A stretch of 64,000 nt of DNA from Candidatus Pantoea gossypiicola. GTDB taxonomy: Bacteria; Pseudomonadota; Gammaproteobacteria; Enterobacterales; Enterobacteriaceae. Position 1 is the first letter of the stretch. Every line of letters begins with the position of its first letter. A program made the position numbers and the translations under genes. Shown here piece by piece: positions 1 through 7,443 of this stretch. The stretch spans positions 412,433 through 476,432 of the forward strand of contig NZ_VWVM01000002.1 in NCBI RefSeq assembly GCF_008632075.1, in the 5' to 3' direction. The notes beneath the pieces were generated by a model. That model was not told the DNA's origin. It did not search any database and was given only the letters and a program-made list of their open reading frames with translations.

Positions 1-1
1 T

Positions 2-229
2 GAACGTCTTAATGCGGTGGAAGCGATGGTCAAGGCATTACGTACCGGAAATTACAGTGTCGTTCTGGCATGGATTCCTTATGACCTTGACGAAGATGAG
101 CGCCGTCAACTTGAAAATGCGGCGGCAGAAGGTGAAGCGCTGGGTTTGATTTTGCGGGCAAGCGGGACATCGGAAGCGCCTCTCAGACCGCAAAGTGCCA
201 TAAAAATTCAGTCGGATTTGTTTCATTAA
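2..229 (+). CDS. sulA: SulA, SOS cell-division inhibitor (C-terminal part)
   Basis: SulA is made in the SOS response and blocks division by binding FtsZ in the cytoplasm; Lon degrades it. Only the last 75 codons are present, the 5' end lying before the window. The segment ALRTGNYSVVLAW is the conserved core of the C-terminal half, and the tail ends in ...KIQSDLFH, matching the short, Lon-recognised C-terminus of the family (E. coli ends ...KIHSNLYH). It lies upstream of ompA on the same strand, as in E. coli. The LexA-controlled promoter is outside the window. Confidence 0.9.
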   Translation, partial: ERLNAVEAMVKALRTGNYSVVLAWIPYDLDEDERRQLENAAAEGEALGLILRASGTSEAPLRPQSAIKIQSDLFH

Positions 230-417
230 GTAAAAATCAGAAGTTTCCCAAGCTATTTTTCTTATCTGTCGTCGCTAAACCACTGATTCTGTTAGTTCGA
301 GCTGTGACAATGGTTTAGCAGGTTTTTAAGGCTTTTTGCCGCGACAATACTACCAGGCTAATTGTTAGAAATTGTGTATAAATCGCTGTTTTTTTACAGA
401 AGCGCCTCACATCATAC

Positions 418-453
418 TTGTAAGTTTCCAATCTCGTTGTAGACTTTATCTCG
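418..453 (+). promoter_or_regulatory. ompA promoter
   Basis: TTGTAA (418-423) and TAGACT (440-445) are 16 bases apart and closely resemble the E. coli ompA promoter. The following GCCAGGGTGCTC (453 on) corresponds to the known E. coli transcript start. The stretch 230-417 between sulA and this promoter holds no gene that I can support. Confidence 0.7.
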
Positions 454-579
454 CCAGGGTGCTCAATAACCTCCGTTTTTTGCGGTAGAGTCATAAGCGA
501 GCGTTTTGACCCGGCGAAGGATTTAAACCAAGAGCAACCTTTTTGCTCATTGCCTATTTGGATGATAACGAGGCGCAAA
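453..579 (+). promoter_or_regulatory. ompA 5' untranslated leader
   Basis: A leader of about 127 bases precedes the ompA start, like the 133-base E. coli leader whose 5' stem-loop stabilises the mRNA. The last part, GATGATAACGAGGCGCAAA, is almost identical to the E. coli ribosome-binding region, which is the target of the small RNA MicA. MicA control here is inferred from that conservation; micA itself is not in the window. Confidence 0.6.
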
Positions 580-1650
580 ATGAAAAAGACAGCTATCGCA
601 ATTGCAGTGGCACTGGCTGGCTTCGCTACCGTAGCGCAGGCCGCTCCGAAAGATGACACCTGGTACACCGGTGCTAAACTGGGCTGGTCTCAGTATCACG
701 ACACTGGTTACTACGGTAACGGTTACGAGAACAACAACGGTCCAACTCATGAAAGCCAGCTGGGCGCAGGTGCGTTCGTTGGTTATCAGGCAAACCCATA
801 CCTGGGCTTCGAGCTGGGCTATGACTGGCTGGGCCGCATGCCTAACAAAGGCACTGTGACTAACGGCGCATTCAAAGCACAAGGCGTTCAGCTGGCTGCT
901 AAACTGAGCTACCCAATCTATGACGATCTGGACGTGTACACTCGTCTGGGCGGCATGGTATGGCGTGCAGATGCAACGCAGACTAACCCAACTACTGGCC
1001 GCATCAGCGACCACGACACCGGCGTATCTCCGCTGGCTGCAGTTGGTGTTGAATATGCACTGACCAAAAACTGGGCTACCCGTCTGGATTACCAGTGGGT
1101 TAACAACATCGGTGATGCACAGACCGTTGGTACCCGTCCAGACAATGGCATGCTGAGCGTAGGCGTTTCATACCGCTTCGGTCAGGATGACGTCGCTGCT
1201 CCGGCTCCAGCTCCGGCTCCAGCACCAGCTCCAGTTGTTGAAACCAAGCGTTTCACTCTGAAGTCTGACGTTCTGTTCACCTTCAACAAATCTACCCTGA
1301 AGCCAGAAGGCCAGCAGGCTCTGGATCAGCTGTACAGCCAGCTGAGCTCAATGGATCCTAAAGATGGCTCCGTTGTCGTACTGGGCTTCACCGATCGCAT
1401 CGGTTCAGAGCAGTATAACCAGAAACTGTCTGAGAAACGTGCTCAGTCAGTCGTAGACTACCTGGTATCTAAAGGTATCCCTTCTAACAAGATCTCTGCA
1501 CGTGGCATGGGTAAATCTAACCCAGTTACCGGCAACACCTGTGACAGCGTGAAAGGCCGTAACGCCCTGATCGACTGCCTGTCTCCGGACCGTCGTGTAG
1601 AAATCGATGTTAAAGGCATCAAAGACGTTGTAACTCAGCCACAGGCTTAA
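580..1650 (+). CDS. ompA: Outer-membrane protein OmpA
   Basis: An abundant outer-membrane protein that anchors the outer membrane to peptidoglycan. The 356 residues begin with a 21-residue signal peptide (MKKTAIAIA...VAQA, cleaved before APKDD). An eight-stranded beta-barrel domain of about 170 residues follows, ending in GVSYRFGQ. Next come an Ala-Pro linker (residues about 206-220) and a periplasmic OmpA-C domain, with the [19 protein letters not shown] segment that contacts diaminopimelate. The domain's conserved cysteine pair is present (NTCDSVKGR...IDCLSPDRR). The ATG at 580 is chosen because it starts the signal peptide and follows the GAGG ribosome-binding site; an in-frame upstream start would add ten unneeded residues. 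It is expressed alone, with a strong terminator directly after it. Confidence 0.98.
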   Translation: MKKTAIAIAVALAGFATVAQAAPKDDTWYTGAKLGWSQYHDTGYYGNGYENNNGPTHESQLGAGAFVGYQANPYLGFELGYDWLGRMPNKGTVTNGAFKAQGVQLAAKLSYPIYDDLDVYTRLGGMVWRADATQTNPTTGRISDHDTGVSPLAAVGVEYALTKNWATRLDYQWVNNIGDAQTVGTRPDNGMLSVGVSYRFGQDDVAAPAPAPAPAPAPVVETKRFTLKSDVLFTFNKSTLKPEGQQALDQLYSQLSSMDPKDGSVVVLGFTDRIGSEQYNQKLSEKRAQSVVDYLVSKGIPSNKISARGMGKSNPVTGNTCDSVKGRNALIDCLSPDRRVEIDVKGIKDVVTQPQA

Positions 1651-1663
1651 GTTCTCACGTCAT

Positions 1664-1691
1664 AAAAACCCCGCTAAGGCGGGGTTTTTTT
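1664..1691 (+). terminator. ompA intrinsic terminator
   Basis: A CCCCGC / GCGGGG stem (1669-1674, 1679-1684) with loop TAAG is followed by a run of Ts starting at 1685, 13 bases after the ompA stop. Confidence 0.92.
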
Positions 1692-1741
1692 ATGCCGGTA
1701 ATCTAACGGTGACCGCACACATTCTGAAATCTCCTGCCTGC

Positions 1742-2209
1742 TTACTCGCTTTCTGAACCCGATTTACCCAGAATCGCCTGCAAATCCTGCTTCAGACTCG
1801 ACATCTGAGTAGCATATTTCTCTTTGCGCTCCGCATCTTCTATCAGCTGAACAATCGTTTCTGAAAGCGTGCAGCCGCGCCGCTGAGCCAGGCCTGCCAG
1901 CCGCTGCCAGACCAGATACTCCAGGTCTATCGATTTTTTTCGGGTATGCTGATGTTCGGCGTTGAAATGGCGTTTCCGCCGTGCGCGGATGGTCTGTTTC
2001 AGTCGGTTATCAAGTTCGGCATGGATATGTTCTGCAATCCACTCGTTCACTGTCACCGGATTATTTTCCATCGCCAGCAGTTTATCCACTGCCGCCTGTG
2101 CCGCGCTTAATTCAAGGTGACGCGTGATCAGTTCACCTTCCCGATGTTTTTTCACCAGGTATTTCCACTTCCATCCACATTCAAGATTTTCGAGTTGCTG
2201 GTATTTCAT
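1742..2209 (-). CDS. matP: MatP, Ter macrodomain organiser
   Basis: MatP binds matS sites in the replication terminus region, condenses that macrodomain and links it to the divisome. The 155-residue product is close to the 150-residue E. coli protein. The N-terminal [21 protein letters not shown] is nearly invariant, and the C-terminal half ([22 protein letters not shown] onward) carries the ribbon-helix-helix DNA-binding part. The start at 2209 is chosen from this N-terminus; the frame stays open for 24 more codons upstream but that extension has no family match. It is transcribed divergently from ycbZ. MatP also displaces MukBEF from Ter, and mukFEB lies about 33 kb away in this window. Confidence 0.95.
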   Translation of the reverse strand: MKYQQLENLECGWKWKYLVKKHREGELITRHLELSAAQAAVDKLLAMENNPVTVNEWIAEHIHAELDNRLKQTIRARRKRHFNAEHQHTRKKSIDLEYLVWQRLAGLAQRRGCTLSETIVQLIEDAERKEKYATQMSSLKQDLQAILGKSGSESE

Positions 2210-2316
2210 CGGAATCTCATCGTGATCACGTAACGGGCTAAGAATAACAGCTTTTTTCCCGGATGCAGCAACGAAAAACATGCTGCCATCATCACATCTT
2301 CAACAGGAAGTCTGCA

Positions 2317-2352
2317 GTGCTTAACAAGGGTGAATCCTGTATAATCTCGCTT
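2317..2352 (+). promoter_or_regulatory. Candidate ycbZ promoter
   Basis: A perfect TATAAT lies at 2340-2345, with a weak -35 candidate (GTGCTT, 2317-2322) 17 bases upstream. It would start a transcript near 2352, about 28 bases before the preferred ycbZ start. It lies in the matP-ycbZ divergent region. Confidence 0.45.
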
Positions 2353-2379
2353 TTATTAAAACAGACAAATGCGATTATT

Positions 2380-4131
2380 TTGACCAGCACTCAACTTACG
2401 TGGCAGACCTTACAGCCGGATAGCGCGCAATACCAATCCGTTTTCTCCCGAATTGCAGATGAAGAAACTGATGCTCTGGCAACGGTACAGCCCCGGTTGC
2501 TGAATGCGCTGGCGCATTTACATCACCAGTCGCAGGGATTCCCATTACTGCTGGTTCGAAGCCAGGAAAATCGCGATTATCTGACATTCATCGTTCAGGC
2601 TGCGCAGCGGGTCATGGCTGACACTACCACTCTGTCCGGCGGTGATTACCATATCATAGCTGACAACGTCACGCTTCAGCCCCCATCAGATCCGCAACGC
2701 CCATTCACCAGTCAGGGTGGTATTCACTTTGCTGAGTGGATTGAGATGGAGCAGTTGTTTGGCTGCGTGCGGCAGTATAAAGATCGCATCCAGCTTGAGC
2801 CAGGGCTGATCCACCGTGCCAACGGCGGCACGCTGGTACTGTCACTGCGTAGCCTGCTGACGCAGCCAATTCTATGGCTGCGCCTGAAAAAGTGTATTGA
2901 ACAAGGCTATGTGGAGTGGACTTCTCAGGATGAACGCCGCCCGCTACCTGTCTCGATTCCTTCATTACCACTCAGTCTTAACCTGGTCCTGTGTGGCGAC
3001 AGGGAAGCGCTTGCGGATTTTCAGGAGCTCGACCCTGAAGCGCATGAAATGGCCATCTATACTGAATTTGAAGAGAACATTCAGGTTCTTGATGAAGATG
3101 ACATGCTGGCCTGGTGTCGCTGGAGTGCTGAACTGGCGCAACAGGCGGGCCTGCCCGTGCCGGAAGTGGACTTCTGGCCAGAGCTGATCAAAGAAGGTGT
3201 CCGTTACAGCGGCGATCAGGATACGCTGCCACTCTGCCCGCGCTGGCTTCAACGTCAGATGCGCGAGTCGGCCCTGATGGGCGACGTACTCAATGCCGAA
3301 GCATTACGTGATGCGCTTGAAGCGCGCTTGTGGCGCGAGAATTATCTCAATGAACGAATGCGTGATGAGATCCTGCTGCGACAGATTCTGATTGAAACCG
3401 AAGGCGAAGTCGTCGGTCAGATTAACGGCCTGTCGGTGGTGGAATATCCTGGTCATCCCCGAGCCTGGGGTGATCCCTCTCGTATTACCTGCGTGGTACA
3501 TCCCGGCGATGGCGAGTTCATGGATATTGAGCGCAAAGCGGAGCTGGGCGGTAACATTCATGCTAAAGGCATGATGATTATGCAGGCATTTTTGATTGCC
3601 GAGCTGGAGCTCGATCAGCAACTGCCCTTCTCAGCCTCAATGGTCTTTGAGCAATCCTATTCCGAGGTGGACGGTGACAGCGCTTCGCTGGCTGAACTTT
3701 GTGCCTTGATCAGCGCACTGGCGAATCAGCCGATCAATCAGCAAATCGCCGTGACTGGCTCAGTCGATCAATTTGGCAACGTACAACCGGTAGGCGGACT
3801 GAATGAGAAGATCGAAGGCTTCTTTGATATCTGTCATCAGCGGGAACTGACGGGTCAGCAGGGTGTGATCATTCCTGCCTGCAACGTGCGTCATCTCAGT
3901 CTTAACCAGGCCGTTGTGACAGCAGTTGAACAGGGTCGCTTCCATATCTGGGCGATCGACCGTGCTGATGAAGCGCTGCCGCTTCTGACCGGTAAAATCT
4001 GGAGTACTGAAGATGGCCAGGGCGACTGCCTGCTGAATACCATCCAGGAACGCATTAGCCTGTTTAACCAGCCGGACGTGCCGCAACGTCCCTGGGCGCT
4101 CCGCTGGCTTAACTGGTTCAACCACCGTTAA
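2380..4131 (+). CDS. ycbZ: Lon-like ATP-independent protease YcbZ (LonP/LonH type)
   Basis: A cytoplasmic member of the Lon peptidase family; its physiological substrates are not established. The C-terminal proteolytic domain is clear. The catalytic serine is in EVDGDSAS (Ser434 from this start) and its lysine partner in GGLNEKIEG (Lys477). The N-terminal half is the diverged AAA-like region of the YcbZ group. The start is uncertain. The frame is open from 2263, but similarity to the 586-residue E. coli protein begins at a TTG at 2380 (583 residues), and a TATAAT at 2340-2345 would start the mRNA after 2263. No good Shine-Dalgarno precedes the TTG. Its last codons contain a FadR-like motif that may serve fabA. 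Confidence 0.88.
   Translation: MTSTQLTWQTLQPDSAQYQSVFSRIADEETDALATVQPRLLNALAHLHHQSQGFPLLLVRSQENRDYLTFIVQAAQRVMADTTTLSGGDYHIIADNVTLQPPSDPQRPFTSQGGIHFAEWIEMEQLFGCVRQYKDRIQLEPGLIHRANGGTLVLSLRSLLTQPILWLRLKKCIEQGYVEWTSQDERRPLPVSIPSLPLSLNLVLCGDREALADFQELDPEAHEMAIYTEFEENIQVLDEDDMLAWCRWSAELAQQAGLPVPEVDFWPELIKEGVRYSGDQDTLPLCPRWLQRQMRESALMGDVLNAEALRDALEARLWRENYLNERMRDEILLRQILIETEGEVVGQINGLSVVEYPGHPRAWGDPSRITCVVHPGDGEFMDIERKAELGGNIHAKGMMIMQAFLIAELELDQQLPFSASMVFEQSYSEVDGDSASLAELCALISALANQPINQQIAVTGSVDQFGNVQPVGGLNEKIEGFFDICHQRELTGQQGVIIPACNVRHLSLNQAVVTAVEQGRFHIWAIDRADEALPLLTGKIWSTEDGQGDCLLNTIQERISLFNQPDVPQRPWALRWLNWFNHR
4111..4127 (+). promoter_or_regulatory. FadR-like operator within the ycbZ 3' end
   Basis: AACTGGTTCAACCACCG resembles the FadR consensus (ANCTGGTCYGACCAGNT), with the core CTGGT..N..ACCA kept. 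It lies about 11 bases upstream of the fabA -35. FadR activates fabA in E. coli from a site near position -40. The bases also encode LNWFNHR at the end of YcbZ, so chance is possible. Confidence 0.35.
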
Positions 4132-4137
4132 TCCGAT

Positions 4138-4166
4138 TTGCTCAGCGTACAACTGTTCGCTAATAT
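4138..4166 (+). promoter_or_regulatory. fabA promoter with FabR operator in the spacer
   Basis: TTGCTC (4138-4143) and TAATAT (4161-4166) are exactly 17 bases apart. The spacer is filled by AGCGTACAACTGTTCGCTA (4144-4162), which matches the FabR palindrome known for fabA and fabB promoters (AGCGTAC-A..T-GTTCGCT). FabR with unsaturated acyl-ACP or acyl-CoA would repress here by blocking RNA polymerase. Confidence 0.7.
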
Positions 4167-4199
4167 TCGTGATTCACTAAAACAAGGCTTATTGAAAAC

Positions 4200-4718
4200 A
4201 TGGTAGATAAACGCGAATCCTATACCAAAGAAGATCTGATTCTGTCAGGTCGTGGTGAACTGTTTGGCGAAAATGGTCCGCCGCTTCCATCTGGCAACAT
4301 GCTGATGATGGACCGCGTGGTCAAAATGACCGAAGACGGCGGCAAATATGACAAAGGCTTTGTTGAAGCCGAGCTGGATATCAATCCTGACCTCTGGTTC
4401 TTCGGCTGTCACTTTATTGGTGATCCAGTGATGCCGGGTTGTCTGGGCCTGGATGCCATGTGGCAGCTGGTCGGTTTCTATCTGGGCTGGCTGGGCGGCG
4501 AAGGTAAAGGTCGCGCGCTGGGCGTGGGTGAAGTGAAATTCACCGGACAGGTCCTGCCGGACGCGAAGAAAGTCACCTACCGCATTCACTTCAAACGCGT
4601 GATCAACCGCAAGCTGGTGATGGGCGTGGCAGATGGCGAAGTGCTGGTTGACGGTAACCTGATCTACACCGCCAGCGATCTCAAAGTGGGTCTGTTTAAA
4701 GACACCGCGGCATTCTGA
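4200..4718 (+). CDS. fabA: 3-hydroxydecanoyl-ACP dehydratase/isomerase FabA
   Basis: FabA dehydrates 3-hydroxydecanoyl-ACP and isomerises trans-2- to cis-3-decenoyl-ACP, the branch point to unsaturated fatty acids in the cytoplasmic type II pathway. The 172 residues equal the E. coli length. The hot-dog fold carries the catalytic histidine in [14 protein letters not shown] (His71) and the aspartate in [10 protein letters not shown] (Asp85). It stands alone behind its own promoter with FabR-like and FadR-like sites and is followed by a terminator. Confidence 0.98.
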   Translation: MVDKRESYTKEDLILSGRGELFGENGPPLPSGNMLMMDRVVKMTEDGGKYDKGFVEAELDINPDLWFFGCHFIGDPVMPGCLGLDAMWQLVGFYLGWLGGEGKGRALGVGEVKFTGQVLPDAKKVTYRIHFKRVINRKLVMGVADGEVLVDGNLIYTASDLKVGLFKDTAAF

Positions 4719-4735
4719 GCATTCTGCACAGAAAC

Positions 4736-4765
4736 AAAAACCTCCGCGCCAGGCGGAGGTTATTT
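4736..4765 (+). terminator. fabA intrinsic terminator
   Basis: CCTCCGC (4741-4747) pairs with GCGGAGG (4753-4759), with A-rich sequence before and TTATTTT after. It lies between convergent fabA and rmf and may serve both. Confidence 0.85.
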
Positions 4766-4786
4766 TCCTTTTTCAGTGACATCCGG

Positions 4787-4954
4787 TTATGCTGCTACCG
4801 ACCTGTCCTCCATGGCTTGTCGCCAACCTCCCAACCAGTGAGACTTAGCGTCAATCAACTGATACGGACACATCTCTTTTGAGCGTCCAGTAATGCCTGC
4901 CTGATAACCACGTGAATGGGCGCGTTCGAGGCGGTCTCGTTTCTGTCTCTTCAT
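4787..4954 (-). CDS. rmf: Ribosome modulation factor Rmf
   Basis: Rmf dimerises 70S ribosomes into inactive 100S particles in stationary phase. The gene encodes only 55 residues: it begins MKRQKRDRLERAHSRGYQAG, continues through GRSKEMCPYQ and WLGGWRQAMEDR, and ends SVAA. It has the same length as E. coli Rmf and most residues are identical, including the very basic N-terminus. The start follows a GGGACACGGAGT stretch on the minus strand, a usable ribosome-binding site. It lies convergent to fabA, as in E. coli. The 195 bases upstream (4955-5149) presumably hold its growth-rate-controlled promoter, but I could not fix -10/-35 boxes. Confidence 0.95.
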   Translation of the reverse strand: MKRQKRDRLERAHSRGYQAGITGRSKEMCPYQLIDAKSHWLGGWRQAMEDRSVAA

Positions 4955-5149
4955 ACTCCGTGTCCCTCATGTAAGGTCTGTGGAATCTGGTGGAAAGAAA
5001 AGTGGTGAATTAATGTTCAACCACCCTTATGTTCTACCCCCTGCGCACCCAAAGATCAATGCTCAATCTTCATACCAGTGTCATAAATGTGACCTTAATC
5101 GGTAAAATTAAGGACATTTTGTGATGCATACGCCAGCACTATCTTTCTG

Positions 5150-5219
5150 AATAAGCTAATAAAAAAGCCCCTGAATGACGCCGATAAAACACGACAATCG
5201 TTCAGGGGCTTAGCTTATT
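5150..5219. terminator. Nested inverted repeat, likely pqi operon terminator
   Basis: Two pairs of perfect arms are nested. The outer pair is AATAAGCTAA (5150-5159) with TTAGCTTATT (5210-5219). The inner pair is AAGCCCCTGAA (5165-5175) with TTCAGGGGCTT (5201-5211). It lies 14 bases beyond the pqiC stop. On the minus strand the inner stem is followed by a run of six Ts, so it can end pqi transcripts. Confidence 0.75.
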
Positions 5220-5233
5220 TATTCACATTTTTA

Positions 5234-5803
5234 TTAATTTAACGCAACCACACTATTAGCAATCTTCTGTGCGGTCTGCTGCCAGCCCGCCGCCAGCGTT
5301 CTGACCATCGCATCGTAGCCATCTTCAGTCTGCGGCAGCACGAGGTTAAACGCTTGTTTGGTCACACGGCCCTGATGTTCCAGCGTCCATTCGCCACTGA
5401 CAATCGCTTTACCATCGTAGCGTCCCTGGAAGCCTGTAATGGTGACATTCAGCGTGTCGTGCTGCGCGCCTAACGGAGATCCCGCCACTAATCGGCCAGG
5501 CAGCGCCTTGCTTAGATTAGTAATCAGCGTCTGCTGCAACTGCTGATCAAGCGGGCTGGCCCAGAGATTATTCGCGGCGATAACATATTTGACATCACTG
5601 GTCTGGTAAACCAGTCCATTACCTGCCAGATAGTCCGGCACCGTCACCTGCTGCACCCACAACATCGGCTGTGCTTCATTCAGCTGACTGCTGGTGACCT
5701 GCATGGACGCCGCCCCGGAGGGCAGCTGATACCAGGTATTATCAACGCTGCTGCTACACGCACTCAACACCAGCGCGGCACAAAGTATCAATCCTTTTTT
5801 CAT
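5234..5803 (-). CDS. pqiC: PqiC outer-membrane lipoprotein
   Basis: PqiC is the lipoprotein partner of the PqiABC lipid-transport system and docks the PqiB tunnel at the outer membrane. The 189 residues begin with a lipoprotein signal (MKKGLILCAALVLSAC), with the lipobox cysteine at residue 16. The remainder is an ABC-type transport auxiliary domain (DUF330 family), as in E. coli YmbA/PqiC. Its start overlaps the pqiB stop by 4 bases, so translation is probably coupled. It is the last gene of rlmL-uup-pqiA-pqiB-pqiC and is followed by the nested inverted repeat terminator. Confidence 0.93.
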   Translation of the reverse strand: MKKGLILCAALVLSACSSSVDNTWYQLPSGAASMQVTSSQLNEAQPMLWVQQVTVPDYLAGNGLVYQTSDVKYVIAANNLWASPLDQQLQQTLITNLSKALPGRLVAGSPLGAQHDTLNVTITGFQGRYDGKAIVSGEWTLEHQGRVTKQAFNLVLPQTEDGYDAMVRTLAAGWQQTAQKIANSVVALN

Positions 5804-7443
5804 TGTTTCGCCCTCTTCGGCTGGGGATCCTGTCCCGGTTTCGCCTCAAATACCAGCGCATTACTCTTAGTGTTAAGCGTTCTCAACACTGGCTGGAGTT
5901 CACGCAACACCTGATCCAGCCGCTGCATATCGCCGACCAGCTTGCTGTAGGCAGGCGAACCTGGCTGCAGGCCCTTCATGCTGCGGTTTAGCTCGCGCAA
6001 GGTCTGCTGTAGATCTTCCGGCAGCGTTTTCATGGCTGGGCTGGCGGTGACTTTGTTGATGTTGTCGATGGTGCGCTGCAGATCACGCATCGTCTTCTGG
6101 CTCTCTTTCAGCGTGCCGGTCGCTTCGTTGACCATACCGTTCAGTGGCAGACTGTTAATCTTATCCAGCGCCGCCATCAGTTTCTGCTGAATCTGGCTCA
6201 GTCCGCCGCTGACGGTTGGGATCACTTCATAGCCTGAGACTTTCTGCGGGCCTTTGTAGGCCGGCGCATTGTCATAGAAGTCGAGATCGACATAGAGCGC
6301 GCCCGACAACAGGTTGCCGGTTTTCAGCGTTGCGCGCAGACCCCGTTTTTTACCATCCTGCAGATGCTGCTCGAGATCGAAGTTTTCACCCAGTCGGCTG
6401 ATAAAGCGATCCGGCTCGATGCGGATTAGCACCGGCACGCGGTAATCATTATTCAGTGCCTGATCCAGGCCCGCTTTCATCAGTGGCGCTTCGGAGACGG
6501 TACCCAGACGAATGCCACGGAACTCAACCGGCGCACCCGCCTGCAGACCCCTAATCGAGTCAGAGAAGAACATCACGTAGTCGATATGATTGGTGTAGAG
6601 CGAGTCCTGAATGCTGCGCTGATCGTCAAACAGATGGTAGTCAGACTTGTTCTGCGCTGGCTCGCCCAGCTCCCAGCCATCCGGCACGTCAAAACTGACA
6701 CCGCCGCTGAAGAGCGTGGTAAGCGATCCCATTTCCACCCGCATCCCTGAGGCGGACATATCCACGGCGATGCCGCTGTCCTTCCAGAAGCGTACGTTGG
6801 TGGTAATCAGGCGATCGTAGGGTGCAGCGACAAACAGCTGATAGGTCATCATACGTTTGTCAGTATCAAAAACGCTGGTCTCAACCGTACCGACACGGTA
6901 GCCACGGAACAGCACCGGATCACCCGGATTAAGCTGGCCAGCCTTTTTGCTGTCCAGCACGATACGAATACCTTTGGCATCCGGTGGCGCTAACGGCGGC
7001 GCATCCAGCAGTTTAAATTGCTCGGGTGGCTGTTCTTTGGTGCCGGGCTGCAGTTCGATATAAGCACCGGACAGCAGCGTGCCAAGCCCGCTGATGCCTT
7101 CACGCCCCACCTGCGGTTTCACTACCCAGAAAACGCTGTCGCTGTGGAGCAGTTTTTCCATGCCCGCATTCAGACGCGCTTTGATTTCCACATGGTGAAG
7201 ATCGTCGCTCAATACCGCGCTCTCCACCACGCCGACATCGACGCTGCGACTTTTAATCGTGGTTTTACCGGCAACAATGCCTTCGGCATTTTCGGTGATT
7301 AAGGTGACTTCCGGCCCCTGATGGCTGAAGTGATAAAAGAGAATCCAGCCGCCGATTAACAGCGTAACGATGGGGACAATCCAGACCGGCGACCAGCGCT
7401 TAATCTGTTCCACCTTTGCATGGCCGTGGTTAGTTTCCGTCAA
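5800..7443 (-). CDS. pqiB: PqiB, MCE-domain lipid transport protein
   Basis: PqiB forms a hexameric periplasmic tunnel that moves lipids between inner and outer membranes. The 547 residues (E. coli 546) start with a short cytoplasmic part and one membrane anchor (VWIVPIVTLLIGGWILFYHF, about residues 20-39). Three MCE repeats follow, recognisable by V..G.P V.FRG.RVG.V patterns (for example PGDPVLFRGYRVGTV and AGAPVEFRGIRLGTV). A long C-terminal helical region forms the needle. It overlaps pqiA by 14 bases and pqiC by 4. In E. coli the operon is SoxRS-inducible; no SoxS box was identified here. Confidence 0.95.
   Translation of the reverse strand: MTETNHGHAKVEQIKRWSPVWIVPIVTLLIGGWILFYHFSHQGPEVTLITENAEGIVAGKTTIKSRSVDVGVVESAVLSDDLHHVEIKARLNAGMEKLLHSDSVFWVVKPQVGREGISGLGTLLSGAYIELQPGTKEQPPEQFKLLDAPPLAPPDAKGIRIVLDSKKAGQLNPGDPVLFRGYRVGTVETSVFDTDKRMMTYQLFVAAPYDRLITTNVRFWKDSGIAVDMSASGMRVEMGSLTTLFSGGVSFDVPDGWELGEPAQNKSDYHLFDDQRSIQDSLYTNHIDYVMFFSDSIRGLQAGAPVEFRGIRLGTVSEAPLMKAGLDQALNNDYRVPVLIRIEPDRFISRLGENFDLEQHLQDGKKRGLRATLKTGNLLSGALYVDLDFYDNAPAYKGPQKVSGYEVIPTVSGGLSQIQQKLMAALDKINSLPLNGMVNEATGTLKESQKTMRDLQRTIDNINKVTASPAMKTLPEDLQQTLRELNRSMKGLQPGSPAYSKLVGDMQRLDQVLRELQPVLRTLNTKSNALVFEAKPGQDPQPKRAKQ

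Noticed and set aside
361..400. Possible CRP site upstream of the ompA promoter
   Set aside because: TTGTGTATAAATCG lacks the second conserved half TCACA.
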